Positions 44,654 through 54,304 of a DNA stretch of 64,000 nucleotides are shown here, piece by piece. Every line of letters starts with the position of its first letter. Position 1 is the first letter of the stretch. The notes beneath the pieces are model-generated. The model searched no databases. It had not been told where the DNA came from and worked only from the letters and a program-made list of their open reading frames with translations. This stretch comes from Cyanobium sp. PCC 7001 (GTDB taxonomy: Bacteria; Cyanobacteriota; Cyanobacteriia; PCC-6307; Cyanobiaceae): contig NZ_DS990556.1 of NCBI RefSeq assembly GCF_000155635.1, positions 124,001-188,000 on the forward strand, written 5' to 3'. Both the position numbers and the translations under genes were made by a program.

Positions 44654-45907
44654 ATGACCGGTACCCTGGCTCGCCCCGACTCCGCCGCCAGCTCTCCAGC
44701 GGGGCTCCCCGCCGACTGGGCCAGCAACCCCCGCTACGACACCGTCATCCGGCGCCGCAAGACCCGCAGCGTGCGGGTGGGCGATGTGTGGGTGGGCAGC
44801 GACCACCCGGTGGTGGTGCAGTCGATGATCAACGAGGACACCCTGGACGTGGAGGGGGCCACGGCGGGCATCCGCCGTCTGCATGAGGCCGGCTGCGAGA
44901 TCGTGCGGCTCACGGTGCCGAGCCTGGCCCATGCGAAGGCGGTGGGCGAGATCCGCAGGCGTCTGGAGGACACCTACCGCCCGGTGCCGCTGGTGGCCGA
45001 CGTGCACCACAATGGCATGAAGATCGCCCTGGAGGTGGCGCAGCACGTGGACAAGGTGCGCATCAATCCGGGCCTGTATGTGTTCGACAAGCCCGATCCG
45101 AACCGCACCGAGTTCACCGCCGAGGAGGTGGCGGCGATCGGGGAGCGGATCCAGACCACGCTCGAGCCGCTGGTGAGCCTGCTGAAGGAGCAGGACAAGG
45201 GCCTGCGCATCGGCGTGAACCACGGTTCCCTGGCGGAGCGCATGCTGTTCACCTACGGCGACACCCCCCTGGGGATGGTGGAGAGCGCCATGGAGTTCAT
45301 CCACATCTGCGACCGCCTCGACTTCCACAACATCGTGGTGTCGATGAAGGCCTCGCGGGCGCCGGTGATGCTGGCTGCCTACAGGATGATGGCCGACCGC
45401 ATGGACGCGGATGGCTTCCCTTACCCCCTGCATCTGGGGGTGACCGAGGCGGGCGACGGCGACTACGGCCGCATCAAGAGCACCGCCGGCATCGCCACCC
45501 TGCTGGCCGAGGGCCTGGGGGACACGATCCGGGTGTCGCTCACCGAGGCACCGGAGAAAGAGATTCCTGTGTGCTACTCGATCCTGCAGGCCCTGGGGCT
45601 GCGCAAGACGATGGTGGAGTACGTGGCCTGCCCCAGCTGCGGCCGCACGCTGTTCAACCTGGAGGAGGTGCTTCACACGGTGCGCTCCGCCACCGCCCAC
45701 CTCACCGGTCTGGACATCGCCGTGATGGGCTGCATCGTCAACGGCCCGGGCGAGATGGCCGATGCCGACTACGGCTACGTGGGCAAGACCCCCGGCACCA
45801 TCTCCCTGTACCGCGGCCGTGAAGAGATCCGCCGTGTTCCGGAGGCCGAGGGTGTGGATGCCCTGATTGCCCTGATCAAGGAGGACGGTCGCTGGGTGGA
45901 TCCCTGA
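44654..45907 (+). CDS. ispG: 4-hydroxy-3-methylbut-2-enyl diphosphate synthase (ferredoxin)
   Basis: 417 residues from ATG at 44654 (TTG at 44630 possible). MEP-pathway enzyme for isoprenoids. [80 protein letters not shown] and the [4Fe-4S] region ([40 protein letters not shown]). The extended cyanobacterial/plant form uses ferredoxin. All three cluster Cys are present. Confidence 0.96.
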   Translation: MTGTLARPDSAASSPAGLPADWASNPRYDTVIRRRKTRSVRVGDVWVGSDHPVVVQSMINEDTLDVEGATAGIRRLHEAGCEIVRLTVPSLAHAKAVGEIRRRLEDTYRPVPLVADVHHNGMKIALEVAQHVDKVRINPGLYVFDKPDPNRTEFTAEEVAAIGERIQTTLEPLVSLLKEQDKGLRIGVNHGSLAERMLFTYGDTPLGMVESAMEFIHICDRLDFHNIVVSMKASRAPVMLAAYRMMADRMDADGFPYPLHLGVTEAGDGDYGRIKSTAGIATLLAEGLGDTIRVSLTEAPEKEIPVCYSILQALGLRKTMVEYVACPSCGRTLFNLEEVLHTVRSATAHLTGLDIAVMGCIVNGPGEMADADYGYVGKTPGTISLYRGREEIRRVPEAEGVDALIALIKEDGRWVDP

Positions 45908-46033
45908 GCGGCCCGGCCGCTCAGCTGGATGCCCCTTTGGATGCCCCTTCACGATCCGGTCATCCGTCCCCGGCCTGACCGTGGTTCGGCGCTAGGTTGA
46001 CGATCTGTATCCCGCCCCCGCAGGGTTCCTTCC

Positions 46034-47380
46034 ATGGGCAGCGCACGCACCAGTCTGATCGTGCTGGTCAGCGTGGGTGCCTGTGCGGCAACGGCGGTCA
46101 TGGCCCGTGAAGCCGTCACCCCGCCGGGAGGGGCGGGGAGCATCACCGACAGTCCCAAGGAGGTGATCGACCAGACCTGGCAGATCGTCTTCCGCGACTA
46201 TCTGGATATCAACGGCAAGTACACCCCGGAGCAGTGGAGACAGCTGCGTCGCGATGTGCTGGCCAAGAGCTATGGCACCCCGAAGGAAGCCTATGAGGCG
46301 ATCCGGGGCATGCTCGCCACTCTGGATGATCCCTACACCCGTTTCCTGGACCCCCGTGAGTTCAAGGAGATGCAGATCGACACCTCCGGTGAACTCTCCG
46401 GGGTGGGCATTCAGCTGAGTCTCGACAAGGACACCAAGGACCTGGTGGTGGTGGCGCCGATCGAGGGGTCTCCGGCCTCGCGGGCCGGGGTGCTGCCCAA
46501 GGACGTGATCACCGCCATCGACGGCAAGAGCACCAAGGGCATGACCACCGAGGATGCGGTGAAGCTGATCCGCGGCCAGGCCGGCACCACGGTGACCCTC
46601 ACCCTGCGCCGCAAGGGACAGAGCCTGGATGTGCCCCTGGTGCGGGATCGGATCGAACTGCACGCCGTGGATCACCAGATCAACGTCACCCCCGACGGGG
46701 TGAAGGTGGGTTACATCCGGCTGAAGCAGTTCAACGCCAACGCCACCAAGGACATGCGCGTCGCCCTGCGCGAGCTGGAAGGGCAGAACGTTCAGGGCTA
46801 CGTGCTCGACCTGCGCAGCAATCCGGGCGGGCTGCTGGGGGCCAGCGTGGAGATTGCCCGCCAGTGGCTCAATGAGGGCACGATCGTGTCCACCAAGACC
46901 CGCAACGGCATCACCGATGTGAAGAAGGCCACCGGCCGCGCCCTCACCGACAAACCCCTGGTGGTGATGGTGAACGAGGGTTCGGCCAGTGCCAGCGAGA
47001 TCCTCTCCGGCGCCCTCCAGGACAACAACCGTGCCGTGCTGGTGGGCCAGAAGACCTTCGGCAAGGGGCTTGTGCAGTCGGTGCGGGGCCTCTCCGACGG
47101 TTCCGGCATGACCGTGACCATCGCCAAGTACATGACGCCCAAGGGGCGCGACATTCACAAGTACGGCATCGATCCGGACGTGCAGGCCAAGATGACCGAG
47201 CAGGAAGCCCAGCGCCTGCAGCTGCAGGATCTCGGCACGGCCAAGGACAGCCAGTACCGGGTCGCGGAGTCCACCCTGCGCAAGCGCCTGCAGATGGCGA
47301 ATTCCGTGGGAGGCACCTTCAACCCCGGCAGCGCCAACGTGCCGGCGGCCCTGGGCGCTTCGGCGGGCTCCCGTCCCTGA
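46034..47380 (+). CDS. ctp: Carboxyl-terminal processing protease (S41)
   Basis: 448 residues. A signal anchor (TSLIVLVSVGACAATAVMAR), an N-terminal helical region with LDDPYTRFLDPREFKEM, a PDZ domain (GVGIQLSLDKDTKDLVVVAP; GSPASRAGVLPKDVITAIDG) and the catalytic core with Ser in VNEGSASASEILSGALQDNN and Lys in VGQKTFGKGLVQSVRGLSDG. Cyanobacteria have CtpA (D1 processing), CtpB and CtpC; this is most like CtpB or CtpC by the long C-terminal tail, but that is not decided here. Periplasmic or lumenal. Confidence 0.92.
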   Translation: MGSARTSLIVLVSVGACAATAVMAREAVTPPGGAGSITDSPKEVIDQTWQIVFRDYLDINGKYTPEQWRQLRRDVLAKSYGTPKEAYEAIRGMLATLDDPYTRFLDPREFKEMQIDTSGELSGVGIQLSLDKDTKDLVVVAPIEGSPASRAGVLPKDVITAIDGKSTKGMTTEDAVKLIRGQAGTTVTLTLRRKGQSLDVPLVRDRIELHAVDHQINVTPDGVKVGYIRLKQFNANATKDMRVALRELEGQNVQGYVLDLRSNPGGLLGASVEIARQWLNEGTIVSTKTRNGITDVKKATGRALTDKPLVVMVNEGSASASEILSGALQDNNRAVLVGQKTFGKGLVQSVRGLSDGSGMTVTIAKYMTPKGRDIHKYGIDPDVQAKMTEQEAQRLQLQDLGTAKDSQYRVAESTLRKRLQMANSVGGTFNPGSANVPAALGASAGSRP

Positions 47381-47410
47381 TCGCCACCCCTGCGGATCCC
47401 CCCCCACAGC

Positions 47411-47698
47411 GTGACTCCACCCGCCTCGATCTGGGCGCTCAAGCCGTGGTGGTGTCAGCCCTGGAGCATCGTGCTCACGGGAGTGGCTGTGTCCATCGGC
47501 TCCTGGTGGCTGCTGCACCGCTGGTGGATCACGGCGCCGGTGGCGGCCGCGGTGCTGGCGTGGTGGTGGCTGTTCCTGGTGCTGGTACCGGCCGGCTACA
47601 CACAGTCGGTCGTGGCGCAGGAGGCAGCTGGAACAGTGGAGCCGCCACGCAGCACTGATCCGCCTCGCACTGCACCGCCACCCGATGACGCCGGCTGA
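47411..47698 (+). CDS. Small conserved membrane protein
   Basis: 95 residues, GTG start. IWALKPWWCQPWSIVLTGVA, then membrane helix GVAVSIGSWWLLHRWWITAP and a second VAAAVLAWWWLFLVLVPAG; Pro-rich tail. Tryptophan-rich two-helix proteins of this sort (DUF6737-like) are conserved in cyanobacteria; the exact family is not verified. 30 bases after ctp, likely cotranscribed. Confidence 0.6.
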   Translation: MTPPASIWALKPWWCQPWSIVLTGVAVSIGSWWLLHRWWITAPVAAAVLAWWWLFLVLVPAGYTQSVVAQEAAGTVEPPRSTDPPRTAPPPDDAG

Positions 47699-47779
47699 CA
47701 GGGGAGTTCAGGGCCTTTCAGGGGATGGCTGCAGGATCGCTGCGGGAACTTCCGGGCAGAGCTGACGACGGCGCTGCGA

Positions 47780-47938
47780 TCAGGCGACCGGCTGCATCAG
47801 GCCGCCACCGGGACCGGAGTCGTCGTCGTCGTTGTTCTCGTTGGGGGCCTGGAGCACGGCGAAGAGGCCGAGGGCGGCGGCACTGATGACGGCCGACATC
47901 AGGCTCAGATCGGCGCCAGCGCCAGTCCCGACACTCAT
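47780..47938 (-). CDS. Small membrane protein with Asn/Asp-rich tail (52 aa)
   Basis: ATG at 47938: MSVGTGAGADLSLMSAVISA, helix continuing AALGLFAVLQA, then PNENNDDDDSGPGGG and MQPVA. One membrane helix plus an acidic, disordered tail. A good sigma-70 promoter sits 26 bases upstream, which supports a real gene. Size and layout recall small photosystem II or NDH subunits, but no family was identified. Confidence 0.6.
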   Translation of the reverse strand: MSVGTGAGADLSLMSAVISAAALGLFAVLQAPNENNDDDDSGPGGGLMQPVA

Positions 47939-47963
47939 CACGTCCCCCATGCAGCTCCGACCT

Positions 47964-47992
47964 TATTTACAAAACTCTCAGTATCGTAACAA
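47964..47992 (-). promoter_or_regulatory. Sigma-70-type promoter for the 52-aa membrane protein
   Basis: On the minus strand TTGTTA (47992-47987) and TAAATA (47969-47964) are separated by exactly 17 bases, close to consensus -35/-10, in an AT-rich patch unusual for this genome. The gene start is 25 bases downstream of the -10. Confidence 0.7.
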
Positions 47993-48068
47993 GGTTTTGC
48001 GGGTGTGGGCCGTTTCCGGCAGCCAGGCCCTGCCTCCCGCCCCCGCCCCGTCGCAGACCCGCAGGGCC

Positions 48069-51000
48069 TCAGACCCTGAGCACCTCGGCATTCCGGGCCC
48101 GCTGCGCTTCGGCCCGCTGGGCCTCGGTGAGGCCGTCGGCGCCGGGGATCTGATCGGCCATCTGGTTCAGCCACCCCATCAGCTCCTCCAGCTGCCGCTC
48201 CACCGGCAGCACCCCCAGGCCCCGGGCCAGCACCTTGGCGGTGCTGCCGCTGCCGGCCTGGTACACGAGCCGGCCGTGCAGATGCTGGGGCAGGCCCTGG
48301 CGCAGCAGCCGGAAGGCGGGTTCCTCCATGGGGGTGTCCAGGGCGATGTTGGGTTTCTCCGGTTTGATCCGTGAGAAGCCGCAGCGCCTGGCCACCAGCT
48401 TCAGCTCCATCAGCTGCAGCAGGGCCGTCACGGGGGCGGGGATGGCGCCGTAGCGATCCACCCAGGCCGCGGCCAGCTCCACCAGGGCCTCCTTGCTGGT
48501 GCAGTCGGCGGCGGCCCGGTAGGCGGCCATCTTCTCGTCGTTCTCGGTGATCCAGTCGCCGGGGATGAAGGCGGTGATCGGCAGGTCGATCTGGGTGTCG
48601 TCCACCTTGGGGATGTCCTGACCCTGGATCTCGGCCAGCGATTCCTGCAGCATCTCCATGTAGAGGTCGAAGCCGATGGCCTCCATCTGGCCGCTCTGCT
48701 CCACCCCCAGCAGGTTGCCCACGCCGCGGATCTCCATGTCGCGCATGGCCAGCTGGTAGCCGCTGCCCAGCTGGGCGAACTCCTGGATCGCCCGCAGCCG
48801 CTGCCGTGCCGCCTCGCTCAGGGAGGCATCACCCGGATAGAAGAGCCAGGCGTGGGCCTGGATGCCGCTGCGGCCCACCCGGCCGCGCAGCTGGTAGAGC
48901 TGGGCCAGACCGAACCTGTGGGCGTCCTCGATCAGGATCGTGTTCACCCGGGGGATGTCGAGGCCGCTCTCCACGATCGTGGTGCAGAGCATCAGGTCGG
49001 CCTCACCGGCGTTGAAAGCCACCATGGCGCTCTCCAGCTCGCCCTCGGCCATCTGCCCGTGGGCCACCAGCAGCTGCAGCCCCGGCAACATCTGCCGCAG
49101 GCGCTCGGCCACCTCCTCGATCCCCTCAACCCGAGGCACCACATAGAAGATCTGGCCACCCCGGTCGAGCTCCTGGCGGATGGCGCTGCGCACCGCCTCC
49201 TCATCCAGGGCCGCCAGGTGGGTCTTGATCGGCCGGCGCAGGGGAGGCGGCGTGGTGATCAGGCTCATCTCCCGCACCCCCGAAAGGCTCATGTAGAGGG
49301 TGCGGGGAATCGGCGTGGCGCTGAGGGTCAGCACGTCCACGTCCTTGCGCAGGGCCTTGATCTTCTCCTTCTGGTTCACGCCGAAGCGCTGCTCCTCGTC
49401 CACCACCAGCAGGCCCAGCTGTTTGAAGCGGGTGCCCTTGCCCAGCAGCTGGTGGGTGCCCACCACCACGTCCACCGTGCCCGCCGCCAGGCCCTCCTGG
49501 ATCAGCTTGCGCTCCGCCGCGGTGCGGAAGCGGTTCAGCAGGCTCACCTTCACCGGGTAGGGCGCGAAGCGCTCGGAGAGGGAGCGCCAGTGCTGCTGGG
49601 CCAGCACGGTGGTGGGGGCGAGCATCGCCACCTGCCGGCCGGCGGTGACGGCCTTGAAGATGGCGCGGATGGCCACCTCGGTCTTGCCGAAGCCCACGTC
49701 GCCGCACACCAGCCGGTCCATGGGCTGGGCCTGTTCCATGTCGCGCTTCACGTCGGCGATCGCCTTCACCTGATCCGGGGTGGGCTCATAGGGGAAGGAG
49801 TCCTCCAGCTCGTTCTGCCAGGGGCCATCGGGGGGGAACGGGAAGCCAGGCGTCTTGTGCCGCTCGGCGTAGAGCTTCACCAGGTCGAGCGCCACCCTGC
49901 GCACCGCCTTGCGGGCCCGCTCCTTGGCCTTGCTCCAGGCCGTGCCGCCCATGCGGTTGAGGTCCGGCGGGCTGTCGCTGGTGGCGCGGTAGCGGCCCAG
50001 GCTGCCCAGCTGGTCGGCGGCCACCCGCAGCAGCCCATCGGCGTACTGCACCACCAGGTAGTCGCGCTCCTCGCCGCCGATGGCGAGCTTCTCGAGCCTG
50101 AGGAAGCGGCCGATGCCGTGGTTGCGGTGCACCACGAAGTCACCCGGCTGCATCTTGTTCGGATCCACCGTGCGACTGGCCGCCTTGCGGCGGCGGCGCA
50201 CGTAGCCCGTGGCGGCGAGGCTGTGCTGACCGAAGAATTCCCGGTCGGTGATCAGCACCAGCTTCCAGGCCGGCAGCTGCAGGCCCTCCAGCTCGGCGGT
50301 GCCCCTGGTTTTCAGGGCCACCGGGGTGTTCTGCTCGATCAGCCGCTCGATCGCCGGGGTGTCCGCCGGGTTGGGCACGAAGCGGGTGATGCAGTCGTGC
50401 TCCTCGAGCAGGGCCACGGCCCGCGACGGCTGGGCGGAGAGCAGCCACACCCGTGCCCTCTCCTGCTGGAACCCCTTGATCAGGGCGGCCAGCTTGCCGA
50501 AGGCGTTGGGGTGGGCCGGCACGGAGCGGGAGGCCAGATCGAAGCTGTTGGGGTGGCTGTCGCTCTCGTGCAGTTCGGCCAGATCGAAGCCCGGGAACGC
50601 CTCGACCGCCGCGAGCACCGCGCTGGCGGGGCGGTGCAGCACGGCAGGCAGGGCGGCGCCAAGCTCCCGTGTCACCTCGGCATGGTGCTCGACGGCGTGC
50701 TCATACCACTGCTGGCCGTGGGCCAGGCAGTGGCGGCGCTCGTCCACCGCGATCACGGTGCCGGCCGGCAGGTAGTCCAGCAGGGAGGCCGGCTCGGCCC
50801 AGGCCAGGCCCATCAGCCGCCGCAGGCCTTCCGGCGTGCCGCCCTCCAGCAGCTGCTCCTGGGCCTCGGGGCTGAGCAGCTGCTCCAGCCCCTCGGGCAT
50901 CGACTCCCGCAGGGCGTCAGCGATCAGGGGGGTGTAGCCGGTGGGGGTGAGGCGCACCACCTCGGTGGCATCGAGGGAGCGCTGGCTGGTGGGGTCGAAC

Positions 51001-51638
51001 TCCCGCAGCTTCTCGAGCTCCTCCCCGAAGAACTCCAGCCGCACCGGCAGCTCGGCGCTCACCGGGAACACATCCACGATGTCGCCGCGGCGGCTCCAGG
51101 TTCCCTCCTGATCGATGCTGGGCACACGGGCGTAGCCCAGCTGGGTGAGGGTGCCGGCCAGCTCCTCCAGATCGACGCTCTGGCCCTTGCGGAGGCTGAG
51201 GCAGCGGGCCTCCAGGGCTGCGGGCGGGGGGAGATGGGGCTGCAGCGCCCGTTCGGTGGCCACGATCGCCAGCCGGTTCCGGGAGGCGCCGTCCTCGCTC
51301 CGATCGAGCAGCTCGCTGAGCACCTGCAGCTGGCCCCAGGTGATCTCGCTGGTGGGATCGAACCCCTCGTAGGGACTGCCCTCACTGGTGGGATAGAGCT
51401 GGCTGCTCGGCCAGCCCATCAGCTCGAGCAGCGCCGCCCAGCGCCCGGCCTCCTCGAGGGTGGGCACGATCACCAGCAGCGGGGCATGGGCAGCTCCGGC
51501 CAGGGCACTGCTGATCAGGGCCCGTGCCGCCCGTCCCGCGCCGCTCAAGCGCAGACGATCGCCACGGCGGCTGCGCTCCAGCACCTCTCCGGTCAGGGAG
51601 GCCTGCTGCAGCTGGCGCACCAGGGCGGAGAGGGGCAT
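48069..51638 (-). CDS. mfd: Transcription-repair coupling factor
   Basis: 1189 residues, normal length. Removes RNA polymerase stalled at DNA lesions and recruits UvrA. N-terminal UvrB-like module (LLVIVPTLEEAGRWAALLEL; GSPYEGFDPTSEITWGQLQV), RNAP-interacting domain (MQPGDFVVHRNHGIGRFLRL), translocase motifs VCGDVGFGKTEVAIRAIFKA (Walker A), LLVVDEEQRFGVNQKEKIKA (DEEQ), LTLSATPIPRTLYMSLSGVR, and QLYQLRGRVGRSGIQAHAWL (motif VI), then a C-terminal autoinhibitory domain. No defect seen. Single gene. Confidence 0.97.
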   Translation of the reverse strand: MPLSALVRQLQQASLTGEVLERSRRGDRLRLSGAGRAARALISSALAGAAHAPLLVIVPTLEEAGRWAALLELMGWPSSQLYPTSEGSPYEGFDPTSEITWGQLQVLSELLDRSEDGASRNRLAIVATERALQPHLPPPAALEARCLSLRKGQSVDLEELAGTLTQLGYARVPSIDQEGTWSRRGDIVDVFPVSAELPVRLEFFGEELEKLREFDPTSQRSLDATEVVRLTPTGYTPLIADALRESMPEGLEQLLSPEAQEQLLEGGTPEGLRRLMGLAWAEPASLLDYLPAGTVIAVDERRHCLAHGQQWYEHAVEHHAEVTRELGAALPAVLHRPASAVLAAVEAFPGFDLAELHESDSHPNSFDLASRSVPAHPNAFGKLAALIKGFQQERARVWLLSAQPSRAVALLEEHDCITRFVPNPADTPAIERLIEQNTPVALKTRGTAELEGLQLPAWKLVLITDREFFGQHSLAATGYVRRRRKAASRTVDPNKMQPGDFVVHRNHGIGRFLRLEKLAIGGEERDYLVVQYADGLLRVAADQLGSLGRYRATSDSPPDLNRMGGTAWSKAKERARKAVRRVALDLVKLYAERHKTPGFPFPPDGPWQNELEDSFPYEPTPDQVKAIADVKRDMEQAQPMDRLVCGDVGFGKTEVAIRAIFKAVTAGRQVAMLAPTTVLAQQHWRSLSERFAPYPVKVSLLNRFRTAAERKLIQEGLAAGTVDVVVGTHQLLGKGTRFKQLGLLVVDEEQRFGVNQKEKIKALRKDVDVLTLSATPIPRTLYMSLSGVREMSLITTPPPLRRPIKTHLAALDEEAVRSAIRQELDRGGQIFYVVPRVEGIEEVAERLRQMLPGLQLLVAHGQMAEGELESAMVAFNAGEADLMLCTTIVESGLDIPRVNTILIEDAHRFGLAQLYQLRGRVGRSGIQAHAWLFYPGDASLSEAARQRLRAIQEFAQLGSGYQLAMRDMEIRGVGNLLGVEQSGQMEAIGFDLYMEMLQESLAEIQGQDIPKVDDTQIDLPITAFIPGDWITENDEKMAAYRAAADCTSKEALVELAAAWVDRYGAIPAPVTALLQLMELKLVARRCGFSRIKPEKPNIALDTPMEEPAFRLLRQGLPQHLHGRLVYQAGSGSTAKVLARGLGVLPVERQLEELMGWLNQMADQIPGADGLTEAQRAEAQRARNAEVLRV

Positions 51639-51712
51639 GGCGGCCGTACTTCCAGAATCCCTGATCTTGCCAACCGGTCCACCGGGGCGGTGGACGTTGC
51701 CACAATGCGGAG

Positions 51713-52630
51713 GTGGCGCGCTACGTCTGCCCCTACTGCCGTCCCCGGCCGCTGGCGATGTTCCGCCGCAGCGACGGGGTGTGGATCTGCGCCCGCTGCG
51801 GTGACCCCCTGCAGCGGGTGCCGCTGGTGCGCCCGCTCTCCGCCATCGCCGGTCTCGCCGTGGCGGTGGGGCTGGGGGTCGCGCTGCTGCCGCTGCGGCG
51901 TCTCATCCCGGAGCCGCTGGCCGCCGGGGTGCCTGCGCGGCTGCTGCAGGCCACGGAACCGCTCACGGCACGGCAGGGGCCGACCGGGCTGGTGGGCATC
52001 GACGAGGCCAGCCTGCTGCGGGAGCTCGAGGTGGCCGATGCGGCCTGGATTCCCCGGGCCGAGCGGCTCCCCGACGGACGCACCCGCTACCACTACCAGC
52101 GGCGGGTGGGGGAGCCCCAGCTCTCCCTGGCGGAGATCCGCCGACGGATCGCCGATCCCCCCCGCTTCCACTCCGAGCAGGCGGCCATCAGCCAGCTCAT
52201 CGGCGTGTTGGGCCAGGCCGGGGTGCGCATCCAGCTGGCCCAGCCCCGCAAGAGCGGAGCCGCGGCCGAGTGGGATCCCGGGGCACGCACCCTGCGGATC
52301 AAGCCCAAGGTGATGGCCTCAGGCAGCAGCGAGTTCGCCCAGGTGCTCAACCACGAGGCCATCCATGTGGCCCAGAGCTGCAGCCGTGGCAACGTGCGGG
52401 CCGCGCCCCGGCTGCTGGGTCTGAACACCAGCCTGCCGCCCCATCTCAACCGGGTGCTTGCCGAGGCGGTGTATGCCAGCGCCAGCCCCGAGGTGAAGCT
52501 GCTGGAGCGCGAGGCCTACGCCAACCAGCATCAGCTCGACCTGGGTGCCCGGCTGGTGCGGCAGCACTGCCGGCTGGCGGAATCCGCCAGGTCCAGGTCC
52601 GTGAGCCTTACCCCCCGCGGCTCCCGCTGA
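51713..52630 (+). CDS. Membrane protein with N-terminal zinc ribbon and HExxH motif
   Basis: 305 residues, GTG start. A four-Cys zinc ribbon (YVCPYCRPRPLAMFRRSDGV; WICARCGDPLQRV) is followed by a membrane helix (SAIAGLAVAVGLGVALLPLR) and a ~200-residue domain with FAQVLNHEAIHVAQSCSRGN, the HExxH signature of zincin metallopeptidases; a possible third ligand Glu lies in LNRVLAEAVYASASPEVKLL. The family was not recognised. Prediction: membrane-anchored metalloprotease or a remnant of one. Overlaps the convergent gene at 52608 by 23 bases. Confidence 0.7.
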   Translation: MARYVCPYCRPRPLAMFRRSDGVWICARCGDPLQRVPLVRPLSAIAGLAVAVGLGVALLPLRRLIPEPLAAGVPARLLQATEPLTARQGPTGLVGIDEASLLRELEVADAAWIPRAERLPDGRTRYHYQRRVGEPQLSLAEIRRRIADPPRFHSEQAAISQLIGVLGQAGVRIQLAQPRKSGAAAEWDPGARTLRIKPKVMASGSSEFAQVLNHEAIHVAQSCSRGNVRAAPRLLGLNTSLPPHLNRVLAEAVYASASPEVKLLEREAYANQHQLDLGARLVRQHCRLAESARSRSVSLTPRGSR

Positions 52631-53432
52631 GGGCCAGCACGGCCTCCTCCAGCACCATGTTGAACTGCAGCAGCTGGGCATCGCTCAACTGCTGACGGCT
52701 GCTCTGGCCGAAGTGCTCCTCCAGGCAGCGCCGTCCGCGCTGGGCGTCCCAGCCCAGCTGGGCCAGCAGCTGGTCGCACTGGGCCAGCAGGTCGCGGCGG
52801 CGGAGGGGCACGGGTGCTTCATCGGGATTGCTGCCGCCGGGCAGGGCCGTGAGGGCCTGCAGGTAGGCCAGCAGATCGGCATAGGTGGTGAGCCGGCTGC
52901 GGCTGGGATGACCGAAGGCCCGCAGGAGGTACTGGCCCTCCTGCTCCCGCTGCCAGTCCAGACGGCGCAGCTGCAGATCGATCTGGGCCAGTTCACCGCT
53001 CCAATCCTCGGGATCGGGCGGCGGTTCCGGCGGTGCTTCCTGGCCGGCCCCATGGCCTGGGTCATGACCTGGAGCCGCCACGTTGGGCAGCACCGGTGCC
53101 CCCGCCTCCGGCCGCTGTGGCGGTGATTTCGGCACATCGGACTCCCTCGGGCGCGCCTCTGGCCGCCCCTCTCGCCGCCCCTCTGGCCGCCCCTCTGAGG
53201 CACCCCCTGGCCTCGCCTCTGCCGCCGGCCCTTCGGCTGAGCTGGCCCGGGTGGGCGCGAGCGGAGCCTCTCGGAGCCGCCGCTGCAGCCGTTCGAGGGC
53301 CCGGTCCTCCGCCGCCTCGGCGGTGGGACCTTCGCCCAGGGCGCTGGCCAGCAGCGCGCCATCGCGGTGGGCCGACACCTCCACCACCCGGGATCCGGGC
53401 TCCGCATGAACCAGGCGGGCCTGCAGCTGCAT
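52608..53432 (-). CDS. Hypothetical protein with dsRBD-like N terminus and charged linker
   Basis: 274 residues. The first ~55 (MQLQARLVHAEPGSRVVEVS; ALGEGPTAEAAEDRALERLQ) resemble a double-stranded-RNA-binding fold (beta strands then an Ala-rich helix), but this is weak. The middle is a Glu/Pro/Arg/Gly repeat (GRPEGRREGRPEARPRE). The C-terminal ~130 residues are helical (LDWQREQEGQYLLRAFGHPS; QLSDAQLLQFNMVLEEAVLA). Picocyanobacterial in style; function unknown. Confidence 0.55.
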   Translation of the reverse strand: MQLQARLVHAEPGSRVVEVSAHRDGALLASALGEGPTAEAAEDRALERLQRRLREAPLAPTRASSAEGPAAEARPGGASEGRPEGRREGRPEARPRESDVPKSPPQRPEAGAPVLPNVAAPGHDPGHGAGQEAPPEPPPDPEDWSGELAQIDLQLRRLDWQREQEGQYLLRAFGHPSRSRLTTYADLLAYLQALTALPGGSNPDEAPVPLRRRDLLAQCDQLLAQLGWDAQRGRRCLEEHFGQSSRQQLSDAQLLQFNMVLEEAVLALSGSRGG

Positions 53433-53487
53433 CGGTGGAGTCGGAGCCGGGAATGGCCTTCCTAGAGTGATGCCTCCGCGGGGTTCG

Positions 53488-54291
53488 ATGGAAGCCGAGT
53501 CGATTCAGTCCCTCACGCCTCTGCTCCAGGAGGTGGACCGCTGGCATGAAGCCCTGCTGCTGCTGCCGCTGCTGGTGGCCCTCGAAGCGGTCCTTTCGGC
53601 CGACAACGCCATCGCCCTGGCGGCCATCTCCCGGCGTCTGCACGATCGCGCCCGCCAGGAGACGGCCCTCAACCTCGGCCTGCTGCTGGCCCTGGTGTTC
53701 CGCCTCGGCCTGATCCTGGCCGCCCAGTGGGTTCTCAACTTCTGGCCGCTGCAGCTGGCCGCGGCGGCCTACCTGCTCTGGCTGTGCGGCCGCCATCTGG
53801 CCGGCCTGCTTCAGGCGGAGTCCGGCCTGGATGACCCAGCCGATGCCCACTCCCTGGATCCCGGTTCAGCGTCCGGCTCCGGGATCCATCACCCGGGGGG
53901 TCTCTCCGCCGCCGGTCCCCATCCCGAGGTGAAGCTCGCGAGTGTGGTGGCCACCCTGGCGATCACCGATCTGGCCTTCTCGATCGACAGCGTGGCGGCG
54001 GCGGTGGCGGTGAGTGATCGGCTCGTGCTGGTGATGGCGGGTGGCGTGATCGGGGTGATCGCCCTGCGGCTCACCGCCGAACTGTTCATCCGCTGGCTGG
54101 AGATCTTCCGGCACCTGGAGACCGCCGGTTACCTGGCCGTGGGCCTGGTGGGTCTGCGGCTGGTGCTGCGGCTGGCCTGGCCCGCGCTGGTGCCACCGGA
54201 ATGGTTCCTGCTGGCCCTGGTGGCGGGGCTGTTCCTCTGGGGCTTTTCCGTCCGTCAGCCCCCGGCTGATGCGGCGGCTCAGATGGATTGA
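53488..54291 (+). CDS. TerC-family integral membrane protein
   Basis: 267 residues from ATG at 53488 (ATG 53470 or GTG 53467 also possible). Seven membrane helices. Family motifs: LEAVLSADNAIALAAISRRL (acidic metal-site helix) and LAITDLAFSIDSVAAAVAVS (the second conserved Asp helix). TerC homologues export manganese or act in membrane-protein folding; in plants and cyanobacteria one is needed for thylakoid biogenesis. The loop between halves is Gly/His-rich. Confidence 0.92.
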   Translation: MEAESIQSLTPLLQEVDRWHEALLLLPLLVALEAVLSADNAIALAAISRRLHDRARQETALNLGLLLALVFRLGLILAAQWVLNFWPLQLAAAAYLLWLCGRHLAGLLQAESGLDDPADAHSLDPGSASGSGIHHPGGLSAAGPHPEVKLASVVATLAITDLAFSIDSVAAAVAVSDRLVLVMAGGVIGVIALRLTAELFIRWLEIFRHLETAGYLAVGLVGLRLVLRLAWPALVPPEWFLLALVAGLFLWGFSVRQPPADAAAQMD

Positions 54292-54304
54292 GGGCGGAGG
54301 GGCG

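Noticed and set aside
48852-52313. 1153-codon plus-strand frame opposite mfd
   Set aside because: Shadow of mfd with His/Gln/Leu/Gly bias and no recognisable domain.
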